Shown piece after piece: positions 8,617 through 17,647 of a stretch of 64,000 nucleotides of DNA. Below the pieces are notes generated by a model that worked only from the letters and a program-made list of their open reading frames with translations, was not told the DNA's origin and did not search any database. Location: the NCBI RefSeq assembly GCF_005937885.2, contig NZ_CP042176.1, positions 5,885,501 to 5,949,500 of the forward strand, given 5' to 3'. The DNA is from Bradyrhizobium sp. KBS0727. GTDB lineage: Bacteria; Pseudomonadota; Alphaproteobacteria; Rhizobiales; Xanthobacteraceae. Made by a program: the position numbers and the translations under genes. Position 1 is the first letter of the stretch. Every line of letters begins with the position of its first letter.

Positions 8617-9076
8617 CGCACGAACTCCAAGAGAATGAGCATCGGCGACCCTTAGTTGCGGATCTGATCTAAGCCGGCACCCCGCGTATCTAACCCTGAG
8701 GCTAGTCAACCGTACCACCCTCCTAGACACCCGACAATAATAAATCGCACGTGCGTGCGATTTTTGTTGATCGGAAGTACGAGTTTATGACAAAATCTCC
8801 GCCGTGAACCCGGGCGAGTGACTTGTTGCTATACATAGCAAGCCCGCTCGGCATCGAACGGATCAGTCAAGCGCTCTGAAATTCGTCAGAGGCCATGCGG
8901 GCTGCGACAAACTGTCCAACGTTAGGGATTGAAAACGCACACACGCTTTTGACGTCTCAATTTGCCGCTCTCAAAAAACTAGACGCGGGCATGCCGTAAG
9001 CCGCAGTCGGGAATAAGTCGCCAAACACCTGGCATTGAATAACCGGCGATAACTAACAATACCTTGGAGGAAAACT
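8617..9076. other. Divergent promoter region, P450 operon and binding protein
   Basis: The 460-bp space separates the reductase remnant and P450 operon (leftward) from the binding-protein gene (rightward). It contains the perfect palindrome at 8742 but no protein-like reading frame that I trust. Promoters for both directions must lie here. A GGAGG precedes the ATG at 9077. Confidence 0.5.
8742..8763. promoter_or_regulatory. 22-bp palindromic operator, probable TetR site 1
   Basis: Perfect 10-bp arms surround a 2-bp centre, summarised as AAATCGCAC-N4-GTGCGATTT. Close matches occur at 30673, 35422 and 35446, each upstream of a leftward catabolic or transport gene. This copy is the most symmetric. 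It lies between the P450 operon and the binding-protein gene at 9077, so it could act on both. The TetR-family gene at 30879 is the best candidate for the binding protein. Confidence 0.75.
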
Positions 9077-10306
9077 ATGCGCAGCAAGTCGATACAATGC
9101 CATCTCACCATGTCAGCAGCGTTCCTGGCACTAACTGTAACTAGTACGCTGGCAATAGCTCAGAAGAAATACGATACCGGTGCCACCGACACTGAGATCA
9201 GAATCGGCAATATCATGCCATATAGCGGCCCCCTATCCACGTTGAGCGCGATTGGGAAGATCGAGGCGCTCTATTTCAAGAAAATCAACGACGATGGCGG
9301 CATCAATGGGCGCAAGATCAACTTCATATCCTACGACGATGCTTACAGTCCGCCGAAGACTGTCGAACAAACACGGAAGCTGGTCGAGAGCGACGAAGTA
9401 CTCCTGATCTTCAGCACGCTCGGCACGCCGACAAATGCGGCAATTCAGAAGTACCTCAATGGAAAGAAGGTTCCGCAACTTTTCATCGGAACTGGCGCGA
9501 CACGATGGAACGATCCCAAGACTTTCCCATGGACCATGGCCTGGCAGCCAAGCTACCAGAGCGAAGGTCGAATCTATGCGAAGTACATCTTGGAAGAGAG
9601 ACCGAATGCGAAGATCGCCGTCATCTATCAGAACGACGATTTCGGCAAGGATTACCTCAAAGGGCTCAAGGACGGCCTTGGTGCGAAGGTGTCGTTGATC
9701 GTTGCGGAAGAAAGTTATGAGACGTCTGAACCCACCATCGACTCGCACATCCTGAATCTCAGAGCGAAGGGAGCGGACGTTTTTGTCAACATCGCGTTGC
9801 CAAAGTTTGCAGCTCAGGGCATCAAGAAAGCAGCGGAAATCGGATGGAAACCCCTGCATATTGTGCCCAGTGTCACGGCGACCATTGGCGGAACGTTAAA
9901 GCCCGCTGGGCTTGAGCATTCCCAAGGCATCATTTCCGCATTTTTTGTGAAGGACGGTGCTGATCGCCAGTGGGACAGTGACAAGGGAATGAAAGACTTT
10001 TACGCGTTCCTAGCGAAATACGCGCCTGATGCGGATAAGACTGATTATTATAATGTGTACGGATACGGCGCTGCGCAGGCAATGGTGCATGTCTTGCAGC
10101 AATGTGGCGACAATCTCACTCGCGAGAATGTCATGAAGCAGGCAGCCAGCTTGAACGGGTTTGCGTCAGGCGTGCTGTTGCCCGGCATCACCGCCAACAC
10201 CAGTACAACTGATTATGCTCCGATGAAGCAACTCCAGTTGATGCGTTTCAAGGGCGAAAACTGGGAACTTTTCGGAAGCGTGCTCAGCGGAGATCTGGGC
10301 GGCTAG
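9077..10306 (+). CDS. ABC transporter substrate-binding protein, HAAT family (aromatic type)
   Basis: The 409-residue exported protein has a signal peptide ending near LAIAQ, then QKKYDTGATDTEIRIGN and the Peripla_BP_6 fold (PYSGPLST, DDAYSPPKTVEQTRKLVESD). It closely resembles the binding proteins at 34117, 54417 and 58310. Members of this group in Bradyrhizobium and Rhodopseudomonas bind aromatic acids rather than amino acids. No permease or ATPase genes are adjacent; it may use the Liv importer at 16949-20617 or one elsewhere. The shared operator at 8742 links it to the P450 operon. Confidence 0.9.
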   Translation: MRSKSIQCHLTMSAAFLALTVTSTLAIAQKKYDTGATDTEIRIGNIMPYSGPLSTLSAIGKIEALYFKKINDDGGINGRKINFISYDDAYSPPKTVEQTRKLVESDEVLLIFSTLGTPTNAAIQKYLNGKKVPQLFIGTGATRWNDPKTFPWTMAWQPSYQSEGRIYAKYILEERPNAKIAVIYQNDDFGKDYLKGLKDGLGAKVSLIVAEESYETSEPTIDSHILNLRAKGADVFVNIALPKFAAQGIKKAAEIGWKPLHIVPSVTATIGGTLKPAGLEHSQGIISAFFVKDGADRQWDSDKGMKDFYAFLAKYAPDADKTDYYNVYGYGAAQAMVHVLQQCGDNLTRENVMKQAASLNGFASGVLLPGITANTSTTDYAPMKQLQLMRFKGENWELFGSVLSGDLGG

Positions 10307-10680
10307 ACACGTTCGCCGCGCGCCTCATGGTTTATCCTGTTCCTTTGTCCGCATGACACACGATCCGCTGCGGTCACTCCCCGCACGGCAACGGAAGTCC
10401 AAGAGGCCCACTTGTAGTGTTGGAGACGCTCCCGGCGCATCGTCTCCCAAACTTGCCGGGATTTCGTTTGAAATCTCGGCCTTTTCGATCAGACAACTAT
10501 TTCCGACAAAGGGTGATGCTACGGGTACCCTATCGATGAAGAGCGCGGCGGCTACGGTTGGCTCGGCAAGAAAACGCGGCGCTGAGGGCCTGGACCTTCG
10601 CATTCAGGATGTGTCGGGACCCCTTGTCACCGGCGTTACTTCGAGGATCTCGGACTTGTGCAACGTGTCATCGTCTCAAT
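10307..10680. other. Convergent intergenic stretch without a recognised gene
   Basis: The stretch lies between two convergent genes. Open frames exist on both strands (for example reverse 10325-10603, containing VPVASPFVGNSCLIEKAEIS), and that one has fairly protein-like composition. I cannot link it to a family or find a ribosome site, so I do not call a gene. It could be a decayed fragment. Confidence 0.4.
10456..10485 (+). terminator. Possible terminator after binding-protein gene
   Basis: CCGGGATTTC pairs with GAAATCTCGG around a GTTT loop (one G-T pair) and is followed by CCTTTT. It lies 150 bp after the stop at 10306, farther than usual, so the call is tentative. Confidence 0.35.
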
Positions 10681-11559
10681 CTATATGGCGTGCTTGCGGG
10701 CAGCTACGGTGGCTTCATGAATCGCCCTAGCCATTGTCAGCGAGCAAAGATATCGCTTGTCCTGAACGTCCAATAGGACGTCCTCGTCGAGATCGAAAGC
10801 GTCGCTCATCGCCAGACTTGCGTCCAGTACCTCACGCCGCTGCAACGACGACCCCCTTAATGCGACCTCGGCAAGATATCCTCGTTGGGCCTTCTCGCCG
10901 ATGCCCGTGATGCCTATGCGAATGCCGGCGCAGCGTTCAGCTTGGTCCAATGTCACGACGGCTGCAACGCCAACCACTGCAAATCGCGATGCAGGATGCG
11001 GGACTTTGATGTAGGCAGCTCCACATCGAGCCGCCAGAAGCGGAATTCTCACTTCGGCCAAAATCTCGTTGCTGCGAAGTGTCGTTGTCAGCAAGGACTT
11101 GAACCAATCCTCAGCGGCCACGGCCCGGGTTTCCGTAGCGCTCTTACAGATCATGGTGGCGCCGAGGGCGAGCACGTTCGCCGGATAATCGGCGGCCGGA
11201 TCGGCATTGGCGAGCGAGCCACCGATTGTCCCTCTGTTTCGCACCTGAGGATCTGCGATAAGGGAAGCCGCTATTGCCAGAGATGGCAGCATGGACCGAA
11301 CGATTGGCGACGATTCTACGTGCCAGTGCGTCGTCATCGCTCCGATCACGATCTCTTCGCTCTCTCTCCTGATTCCCTTCAGAGACTCCACGAGTGATAA
11401 GTCGATGAGATGGTCCGGCTGGATTAGCCGCAGTTTCATCGCGGGAACAAGGCTGTGACCGCCGGCTATGCACTTGGCGCCGCTTCCCAATGACGTGAGA
11501 AGGTCTAACGCCCGTTCGAGGCTTGGCGGCTTATGATACTCGAATGAAGCAGGATACAT
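10681..11559 (-). CDS. Molybdenum hydroxylase FAD subunit (CoxM/CutM-like)
   Basis: The 292-residue protein is the medium, FAD-binding subunit of a xanthine oxidase-family enzyme. It carries the two FAD-contact motifs of this family, AGGHSLVPAMKLRL near residue 32 and RNRGTIGGSLANADPAADYP near residue 107. It passes electrons from the small iron-sulfur subunit to an acceptor. It is the last gene of an L-S-M operon and starts six bases after the S-subunit stop. Confidence 0.9.
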   Translation of the reverse strand: MYPASFEYHKPPSLERALDLLTSLGSGAKCIAGGHSLVPAMKLRLIQPDHLIDLSLVESLKGIRRESEEIVIGAMTTHWHVESSPIVRSMLPSLAIAASLIADPQVRNRGTIGGSLANADPAADYPANVLALGATMICKSATETRAVAAEDWFKSLLTTTLRSNEILAEVRIPLLAARCGAAYIKVPHPASRFAVVGVAAVVTLDQAERCAGIRIGITGIGEKAQRGYLAEVALRGSSLQRREVLDASLAMSDAFDLDEDVLLDVQDKRYLCSLTMARAIHEATVAARKHAI

Positions 11560-11565
11560 CAGGTG

Positions 11566-12087
11566 TTATCCTTGATTTAAGACAAGTCCCTCGCGCGGGC
11601 TGCCACTTTCTGTATCGCAAGGCGCGATATGCTGAGCAGCTTCTTGAATCGCACTGATAATGTTGCGGTAGCCGGTACAACGACAGATGTTGCCGTCGAG
11701 TTGATGCCTGATTTCCTCGGGGGTCGGATCCGGGTAGCGCTGAAGAAGCTGGATCGTGGCCATCACGAATCCGGGCGTGCAGAAGCCGCATTGAAGACCG
11801 TGATTATTTTTGAAGGCTTGCTGCACCGGATGAAGACGGTCTTCCTTGGCCAATCCTTCAATCGTGACGATCTCCTTCCCTGCCACTTGCACCGCGAAAA
11901 TCGTGCAGGACTTTACGGCTAGGCCGTCCAGAAGAACCGTGCAAGCCCCGCATTGACTTGTATCGCATCCCACATGCGTGCCCGTCAGGTTCGCCTTTTC
12001 CCTTATGTAGTGAACAAGGAGAAGACGCGCCTCAACATCGTGTTCATGCACGCTGCCGTTGATCGCCAATGATACGGAGTGCTTCAT
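11566..12087 (-). CDS. Molybdenum hydroxylase [2Fe-2S] subunit (CoxS-like)
   Basis: The protein (173 aa from ATG 12087) has the N-terminal plant-type ferredoxin cluster (GCDTSQCGACTVLLDG) and the C-terminal four-helix cluster domain (CGFCTPGF, GNICRCTGYRNI), so both [2Fe-2S] centres are intact. I chose 12087 because the ATG overlaps the L-subunit stop by four bases (ATGA) and the longer reading frame would lie inside that gene. It has no Tat signal, as expected for a cytoplasmic hydroxylase. Confidence 0.92.
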   Translation of the reverse strand: MKHSVSLAINGSVHEHDVEARLLLVHYIREKANLTGTHVGCDTSQCGACTVLLDGLAVKSCTIFAVQVAGKEIVTIEGLAKEDRLHPVQQAFKNNHGLQCGFCTPGFVMATIQLLQRYPDPTPEEIRHQLDGNICRCTGYRNIISAIQEAAQHIAPCDTESGSPREGLVLNQG

Positions 12088-14507
12088 CTGGTGTCTTCTT
12101 TGTATGCACTTTGGGTCTCCGATTCCGACGGAACCCTTCCGGCATGGAAACCGTTTTGCAGCGACTTCAGGACGTCGCCCCAACTGATCGGCAAGCTGCT
12201 TATTTCCAACCGTCCCTCAAACGCATCCGCTACCGCCGCCGCTATGGCCGCCGGTGGCGAATTGGGCCCGCTTTCTCCCACCGATTTGATGCCCAATGGA
12301 TTGTCGTCCGTAGGAAAAATGACATGGTCAAGGTCGATATCCGGGATGTCACTGGCGCGAGGGACAAAGTAATCCATCATCGAGCCCGAGAGAGCCTGTC
12401 CCTCCGAGTCGTAGATCATCCGTTCGCCCAGAGCGATGCCAAAGCCCTGGGCGAGACCCCCGCATATCTGCCCTTCCACCACGGCAGGATTGAGAGGCTT
12501 GCCGCTGTCGTGAACAAAGACATACTTGAGAACGTGAATGCGGCCGGTGTTCCGATCGATCTCCACGACGGCGATGTTTACCCCGCTGGACCATGTTACT
12601 GTCGGCGGATAGAAGGACGCCGTCGACGCCAGACCTGGGCCGCCAAGATCCGCCATTCTTCGATCTCGTACTGACTTTTGCGCAAGTTCGGCGAACGTCA
12701 TGAATTGCTGGCCGGGAGCCTTGACGCTGACGACTCCGTCGGTGACATCGAGTTCGGTGGCGGCGCACTCGAACAACCTCGACGCAAATGTCACGATCTT
12801 GTGCCTGAGATCCAGGGCCGCTTTGTATACGGCATTTCCTGTATTGATCGCTACCCGGCTTGCGCCGGTTCCAAACCCGAAATCCTGCAGGTTTGTGTCG
12901 CCCCCTCGTACGAATACCTCGTCTAACGCGAGGCCCAGCGCGCTTCCACATATTTGAGCCAACGTTGTTTCGTGGCTCTGTCCCTGGGAGTTCACTCCGA
13001 TCGAAACCTGCGCGTGGCCGCGATAGTCGATTTGTACAGTGGCGGTCTCGGACGGCCCCATTCCTCCGGCCTCGACGTAGCTCGATATTCCGATGCCAAT
13101 GCAGCGGCCCGCTTGGCGCAGATCCATCTGTCGGTTCCGCCAACCCCAGTAGTCGCTCTTGGTCAACGCACGTTCCAGAAGCAGCGGGAAGTCCAGGTCT
13201 TTATAGTTGATGGGAACGCCATCGCGGTAAATCAGGCCACTTTTGTAAGGCATATCGGCGGCTTCGATTATGTTGCGGCGCCGCGCCTCGACGGGGTCAA
13301 TCGTCAGTTCGCGAGCGATCGCGTCCAGTATTCGATCCATCGTGAACACAGCCTCGACCCGGCCGGCCCCGCGATATGGGCAACATGGAACAGTATTCGT
13401 AGCGATGGATTGTGAGTCGAATCGAAAGGCCGGTATCTTGTAGTGCGTGGTCAGATGATTGATCGTATTGGACGGCAACATCGTCTGATAGTGATTGTAG
13501 GCTCCCACTTCTTTCCGCAGGATGAGATCCATGCACAGGATCGTCCCGTCTCGCTTTATGCCGACACGGACGTCGTGACTCTGCCGGCCCGATTGATTTG
13601 ACGAGATCATGTGCTCAAGCCGCGTCTCGATCCATCTGATCGGCTTCTTGAGCTTGTAAGCCGCGATCGCGACGATCAGATCCTCCGGCTTCAGACCGCC
13701 TTTGAGACCGAACCCCCCGCCGATATCGCGGCAGATAACGCGGACCTGTTTGATCGGGAGATCGAGGACCCGCGCTATCGTCTCCCGCATCGAATACGGA
13801 GCCTGCGTCGTCGACCACACGTTCAGCGTACCTGTCGAAGCGTCCCACTGGACCGCGATACCCCTGCATTCGATGGCCATGGCCTTCAGGCTTTGGAGAT
13901 CGAAACGCTTGGTGATGATCCGGTCAGCCTGACGAAACGCTTCGTCGACGTCTCCGACCTCGAAATTCATGCGCGCTACGACGTTGTCGTATCCTTCATG
14001 AAGGCGAACCGAGCCGGGACTGGCGGCCTCCTCCCATGTAACCACTGGCAACGCTTCATATTCCACTTCGACCAGATCGGCGCCATCGGCAGCGCTGTAG
14101 GGTGACTTCGCAATCACGACTGCGACAACTTCTCCGACGTGGGTGGCATGATCCGATAATATTTTATGGACCGGCCCACTTGAGTCTCCGCCGTAGGGGT
14201 TCGCGGCTCCCTGAATTCCTCCGATGGAAGGCAGGGCGGCTGACAATTCCTTCCAGGTGCCGGGACCGACGATTGCGAGCACCCCTGGGCAGCTTAGAGC
14301 AGCGTCGGTTGTTATTTTGCGGATGAAGGCGTGCGCGTGAGAGCTGCGGACGAACGCAGCATAGGCCATGCCCGGCAACTTCACGTCCTCGACGTATTGA
14401 CCTTGTCCGGTAAGGAAGCGGTCGTCCTCCTTCCGCTCCACGCTCAGTCCAAGCAAGGCTTCCTCCAATCCCTTAGGCAGCGGCAGCCCCGATATGAGAG
14501 CTGCCAC
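12084..14507 (-). CDS. Molybdopterin-binding catalytic subunit (xanthine DH/CoxL family)
   Basis: The 807-residue large subunit carries GLKGGLKPEDLIVA and RGAGRVEAV in the pterin region, and the catalytic Glu in SVGESGPNSPPAA. The active-site loop reads PYRGAGR, not the AYRCSFR of true CO dehydrogenase, so it should hydroxylate an organic carbon (an N-heterocycle or aromatic). Operon order is L, S, M, unlike the M, S, L order of the second system at 39779-43601. The alpha/beta hydrolase upstream may act on the product. Molybdenum-cofactor maturation genes are not nearby. Confidence 0.9.
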   Translation of the reverse strand: MAALISGLPLPKGLEEALLGLSVERKEDDRFLTGQGQYVEDVKLPGMAYAAFVRSSHAHAFIRKITTDAALSCPGVLAIVGPGTWKELSAALPSIGGIQGAANPYGGDSSGPVHKILSDHATHVGEVVAVVIAKSPYSAADGADLVEVEYEALPVVTWEEAASPGSVRLHEGYDNVVARMNFEVGDVDEAFRQADRIITKRFDLQSLKAMAIECRGIAVQWDASTGTLNVWSTTQAPYSMRETIARVLDLPIKQVRVICRDIGGGFGLKGGLKPEDLIVAIAAYKLKKPIRWIETRLEHMISSNQSGRQSHDVRVGIKRDGTILCMDLILRKEVGAYNHYQTMLPSNTINHLTTHYKIPAFRFDSQSIATNTVPCCPYRGAGRVEAVFTMDRILDAIARELTIDPVEARRRNIIEAADMPYKSGLIYRDGVPINYKDLDFPLLLERALTKSDYWGWRNRQMDLRQAGRCIGIGISSYVEAGGMGPSETATVQIDYRGHAQVSIGVNSQGQSHETTLAQICGSALGLALDEVFVRGGDTNLQDFGFGTGASRVAINTGNAVYKAALDLRHKIVTFASRLFECAATELDVTDGVVSVKAPGQQFMTFAELAQKSVRDRRMADLGGPGLASTASFYPPTVTWSSGVNIAVVEIDRNTGRIHVLKYVFVHDSGKPLNPAVVEGQICGGLAQGFGIALGERMIYDSEGQALSGSMMDYFVPRASDIPDIDLDHVIFPTDDNPLGIKSVGESGPNSPPAAIAAAVADAFEGRLEISSLPISWGDVLKSLQNGFHAGRVPSESETQSAYKEDTR

Positions 14508-14554
14508 CAGGCATCATACGTTGGACCTTCCGAAGCGGAGATCTGCTCGACGCA

Positions 14555-15607
14555 TCATAGGTTGCGGACCAGAAAATCGGCCATCGCGGGGCGCATGATG
14601 TGAGAGCGGTCGTGACAACAATGAATCGCATCGTCCCAGATCAAAGTCTCGACTGGCCCTTTCACCTCGGCAATCAACTCCTCCGCGTTGATGATGGGCG
14701 TCTGCATGTCGAGTCCGCCATGGGTGACGAATGTTGGGCAGGTGATCTTGTCGGCGTAGCCTTTAAGGTCCAGGAATTTGTAGAATTCCACCGCCTCTTC
14801 CATGGTTTCGCTCCCGCTGATGTAGAGCAGCGCCTTTCGGCTGTTTCCCTGCTTCTCGGGCAGGCCGTAAAGACGATAAAGGACTCCCCAGCAAGCCAGA
14901 GCCTTGATCCGTTTATCCACCGCCGCTGCCTTTGGCGCGTAGTATCCTCCCATGCTGCGGCCGACGATGCCGATACGGGAGGAGTCAATTTCGATTCTTG
15001 ATTCCAGGTAGTCGATCACCGCACTAACGGACTTCTCGTAGTCCGGCCGCAGACGCATTTCAAAAAGCGTCTCTCCCTGGCCCGGACCATCGAATGCAAA
15101 TGTCGCCAGTCCCCGCCGAATGCACTCATCACTGAAGTCGAGGTAGTCCTCCTTCGTCGTGTCAAGCCCGCCGATGCAGATGACCACGGGCGGATTGCTG
15201 ACACCGGCCGGGCGGCGAAAGTAACCCGCCAGCTTGATGCCATCGAACGGAACTTCCACCCGCTCGACCGGAGACTCAAACAGCGGCGCAGCACGAAGAA
15301 AGACGGCGGTTTTCTTGTCGTGAATGCGCTTTTTCAGTGCAATATCGTCATACAGCAGATATTGCGCATAGTGATAGTAGATCGCGGAGCGCGCGAATTC
15401 GGATGCCGCCGTTAGTTTGGCGTTCTGCGCAAGCGACGCTTCGCCGCGCTTCTCCGCTTCCGCTGCAAAGGACGACCACACCACGGGCCAATCGTTCCAG
15501 TCTCCCACTTTCTCGCGGATATTGATGAGATCCCGATAGTGAACCCCATCGGCCAGAAATCTGTCGATGCCCTTGTCAATGACGGCCTTCGCCGAGGTCT
15601 GATCCAT
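14555..15607 (-). CDS. Alpha/beta hydrolase, DHPON hydrolase/FrsA-like
   Basis: The 350-residue enzyme has a helical N-terminal part followed by an alpha/beta hydrolase domain. The nucleophile is the Ser of GRSMGG, the acid the Asp of HGGLDMQTP and the base the His near the C-terminus (CCHDRSH). The layout recalls 2,6-dihydroxypseudooxynicotine hydrolase, a C-C bond hydrolase that works after a molybdenum hydroxylase in nicotine breakdown; here too it stands just upstream of such an enzyme. I chose ATG 15607 because GGGAGAG precedes it; the ATG at 15622 overlaps that site. Substrate is unknown. Confidence 0.8.
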   Translation of the reverse strand: MDQTSAKAVIDKGIDRFLADGVHYRDLINIREKVGDWNDWPVVWSSFAAEAEKRGEASLAQNAKLTAASEFARSAIYYHYAQYLLYDDIALKKRIHDKKTAVFLRAAPLFESPVERVEVPFDGIKLAGYFRRPAGVSNPPVVICIGGLDTTKEDYLDFSDECIRRGLATFAFDGPGQGETLFEMRLRPDYEKSVSAVIDYLESRIEIDSSRIGIVGRSMGGYYAPKAAAVDKRIKALACWGVLYRLYGLPEKQGNSRKALLYISGSETMEEAVEFYKFLDLKGYADKITCPTFVTHGGLDMQTPIINAEELIAEVKGPVETLIWDDAIHCCHDRSHIMRPAMADFLVRNL

Positions 15608-15834
15608 TTTGTTCTCTCCCATCGTCGACTGTAATTATGGAGCTTTCGAGCGGCAGCCGTGGATTTGTCGGTACAATCGGGGTCGTTCACGCTGCAGCAC
15701 TCTTCGAAGGCCGACCAAGATACGCTTGCTCACTTTCGCCGAAGATCAGCGATAGAGGGCGGCGACATCCGGCTCCCATCTCGATAGAACATGCCGACGT
15801 GGAGGCATAATAATCTTGCGCGATGCCAGCGATC

Positions 15835-16818
15835 TCACGATGTTATCGCTCGGATCTCCGGCGGCAACGCCCCGCGATGGCACGTCTCGACCCTGGCCTC
15901 CCAAACCTTCTCCTCCACCAAACGAAGCAGGACGGGCTTAACAAGGTTGTTGACGAGAACAGCAGCAACAGACAGGGGCCGGTCTATCGGAGTTGCCAGA
16001 AACACGTTGCGCCGCACTTCCGGCTCGACGATTCGCCAGGTCGAGATGAGACCCTGTTGCCGTTCCGAACGCACAGCCATCATCGGAAGCACGGCAAATG
16101 CAGATCCTTGCTCGATCATCGTCTTGATGGGTCCATATGAATCGATCTCCATTGACACATGCAAGGAACACATGTGCTTCTTAGCGAGCTCTTCAAGGAG
16201 ATCGCGCAGCCCATGGCCGCTGTTGGGAAGGATCAACGGTAAGCTGACGGCTTCACGAAACGGTATGGTGTCGCCCGGCGCCCGGCCGCCGCCTGGCGAC
16301 GATAGCGGTCCGCCACACAAAACAATCTCTTCGGAAAACACCCGTTCGAACTTCAGATCCCGCCGGTCGGACTCACGATATTGCACCGCGATATCGACTT
16401 TGCCGTCACCCAGCCAATCGGACACATAGCCGCTCATCGGCTCAAGAATACGGATCTTGATTTTGGGATATGCAAGACCGACTTCTTTGATCAACCGAGG
16501 ACTTAAGACGGGACTTACCGTCGTCGGCACTCCAATACGCACTTCGCCGAATGGCTCAACGTCGGCTCCCCTGACAAACTCGTGCATGGCCTCGAACTGC
16601 GCGAGCAGACTTCTCGCGTGCTTCACGAGGCGTTCGCCGGCTTCGGTCGGCCTTACGCCTCTCGAACTTCGAAACAGCAACCCGACGCCGAACTCTTCTT
16701 CCAAGCTTTTGATGTGCTGGCTCAGCGCGGGCTGAACGATATGAACACGCTCGGCCGCCTTTGAGAGCGATCCCTCCTCCACAATAGCGATGAAATATTC
16801 TAGTTGACGGAGGTTCAT
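15835..16818 (-). CDS. LysR-family regulator, NAC/CynR-like
   Basis: The 327-residue protein starts MNLRQLEYFIAIVEEGSLS and has the winged helix (AAERVHIVQPALSQHIKSLEEEFG) and a C-terminal effector domain. It is transcribed in the same direction as the molybdenum hydroxylase cluster downstream, which begins 228 bp after its stop, and follows the Liv importer genes. It could control either group. Length is normal. Confidence 0.88.
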   Translation of the reverse strand: MNLRQLEYFIAIVEEGSLSKAAERVHIVQPALSQHIKSLEEEFGVGLLFRSSRGVRPTEAGERLVKHARSLLAQFEAMHEFVRGADVEPFGEVRIGVPTTVSPVLSPRLIKEVGLAYPKIKIRILEPMSGYVSDWLGDGKVDIAVQYRESDRRDLKFERVFSEEIVLCGGPLSSPGGGRAPGDTIPFREAVSLPLILPNSGHGLRDLLEELAKKHMCSLHVSMEIDSYGPIKTMIEQGSAFAVLPMMAVRSERQQGLISTWRIVEPEVRRNVFLATPIDRPLSVAAVLVNNLVKPVLLRLVEEKVWEARVETCHRGALPPEIRAITS

Positions 16819-16948
16819 ATCGCTCAGATGACCGGATCGACACCCTAGTTGAACATAGCTTTCTCAGTATCATTACGCAACTGTCTGCATCTCGACGAGA
16901 CAGCGCCCCTTTGCTATGCCGCACAACATCGGCGGCGCGGCAACGTCG

Positions 16949-17647
16949 TCATACCTCCAGCCACTGCTGGCGGATGTGGGCGTTACTTCTCAGGGAAGCT
17001 GGCGTTCCATCGAACACAACTTTTCCGTGACCCATGACGTAGATTCTATGGGAAATCCGCATTGCGATTGACAGCTTCTGTTCGACAAGAAGGATCGATA
17101 TCCCCCGTGCAGCAATCGCGGCGATTAGGTTGCCAACTTGCTGAACGACCAGAGGCGCGAGGCCTTCGGTAGGCTCGTCTATCAGAATGAGATCGGGATC
17201 CCCCATCAAGGTGCGGCAAATGGTCAGCATTTGCTTTTCGCCGCCGGATAGCACCCCCGCGGCCGTATCCGCCCGCGCACCTAGATTCGGGAACATATCG
17301 AAGACTTCGCTGATTTCCCATCGACCGCGCTTGGATGTGTCTTTGATTCCCAACATCAGGTTCTGACGGACGGTCAGCGTGGGAAATATATCGCGACTTT
17401 CGGGAACGTACCCCAGTCCTAAGCGGGCGATACGATGGCTTGGAAGACCCTCGATGTTTCTACCGCGAAACAGTATTTCTCCATAAGGCCGGACTTCGCC
17501 CATGATCGCCTTAACGGTGGTGGACCTTCCCACCCCATTCCGTCCGAGAAGGCTTACGATCTCTCCGCTGCCAACAGAAAGTGAAACACCCTGCAAGACA
17601 TGGCTTTTCCCGTAATAGGCGTTCAGGTCGCGCAGTTGCAGCATCAA
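16949..17647 (-). CDS. livF: Branched-chain-type ABC transporter ATPase LivF, Walker A variant
   Basis: The 232-residue ATPase has the LivF layout: a signature LSGGEKQM and Walker B LILIDEPTEGLAP. Its Walker A reads GRNGVGRSTT: the essential lysine is Arg41 (codon AGG at 17525-17527 on the reverse strand). In most P-loop ATPases this change strongly lowers hydrolysis. Everything else looks intact, and the gene overlaps livG by four bases. Either one ATP site of the LivF/LivG pair is degenerate, or the gene is at an early stage of decay. Confidence 0.92.
   Translation of the reverse strand: MMLQLRDLNAYYGKSHVLQGVSLSVGSGEIVSLLGRNGVGRSTTVKAIMGEVRPYGEILFRGRNIEGLPSHRIARLGLGYVPESRDIFPTLTVRQNLMLGIKDTSKRGRWEISEVFDMFPNLGARADTAAGVLSGGEKQMLTICRTLMGDPDLILIDEPTEGLAPLVVQQVGNLIAAIAARGISILLVEQKLSIAMRISHRIYVMGHGKVVFDGTPASLRSNAHIRQQWLEV

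Noticed and set aside
8935..8955. AAAACGCAC...CGCTTTT near 8940 as another palindrome copy
   Set aside because: The arms do not pair properly and the spacing differs from the four accepted sites.
10325..10603. Reverse-strand open frame of 92 codons in the 10.3-10.7 kb gap
   Set aside because: Protein-like in part, but overlapped by open frames on the other strand, with no ribosome site or family match; not called as a gene.
12084..14507. True carbon monoxide dehydrogenase
   Set aside because: The active-site loop lacks the AYRCSFR Cys motif; the same holds for the second large subunit at 39779.
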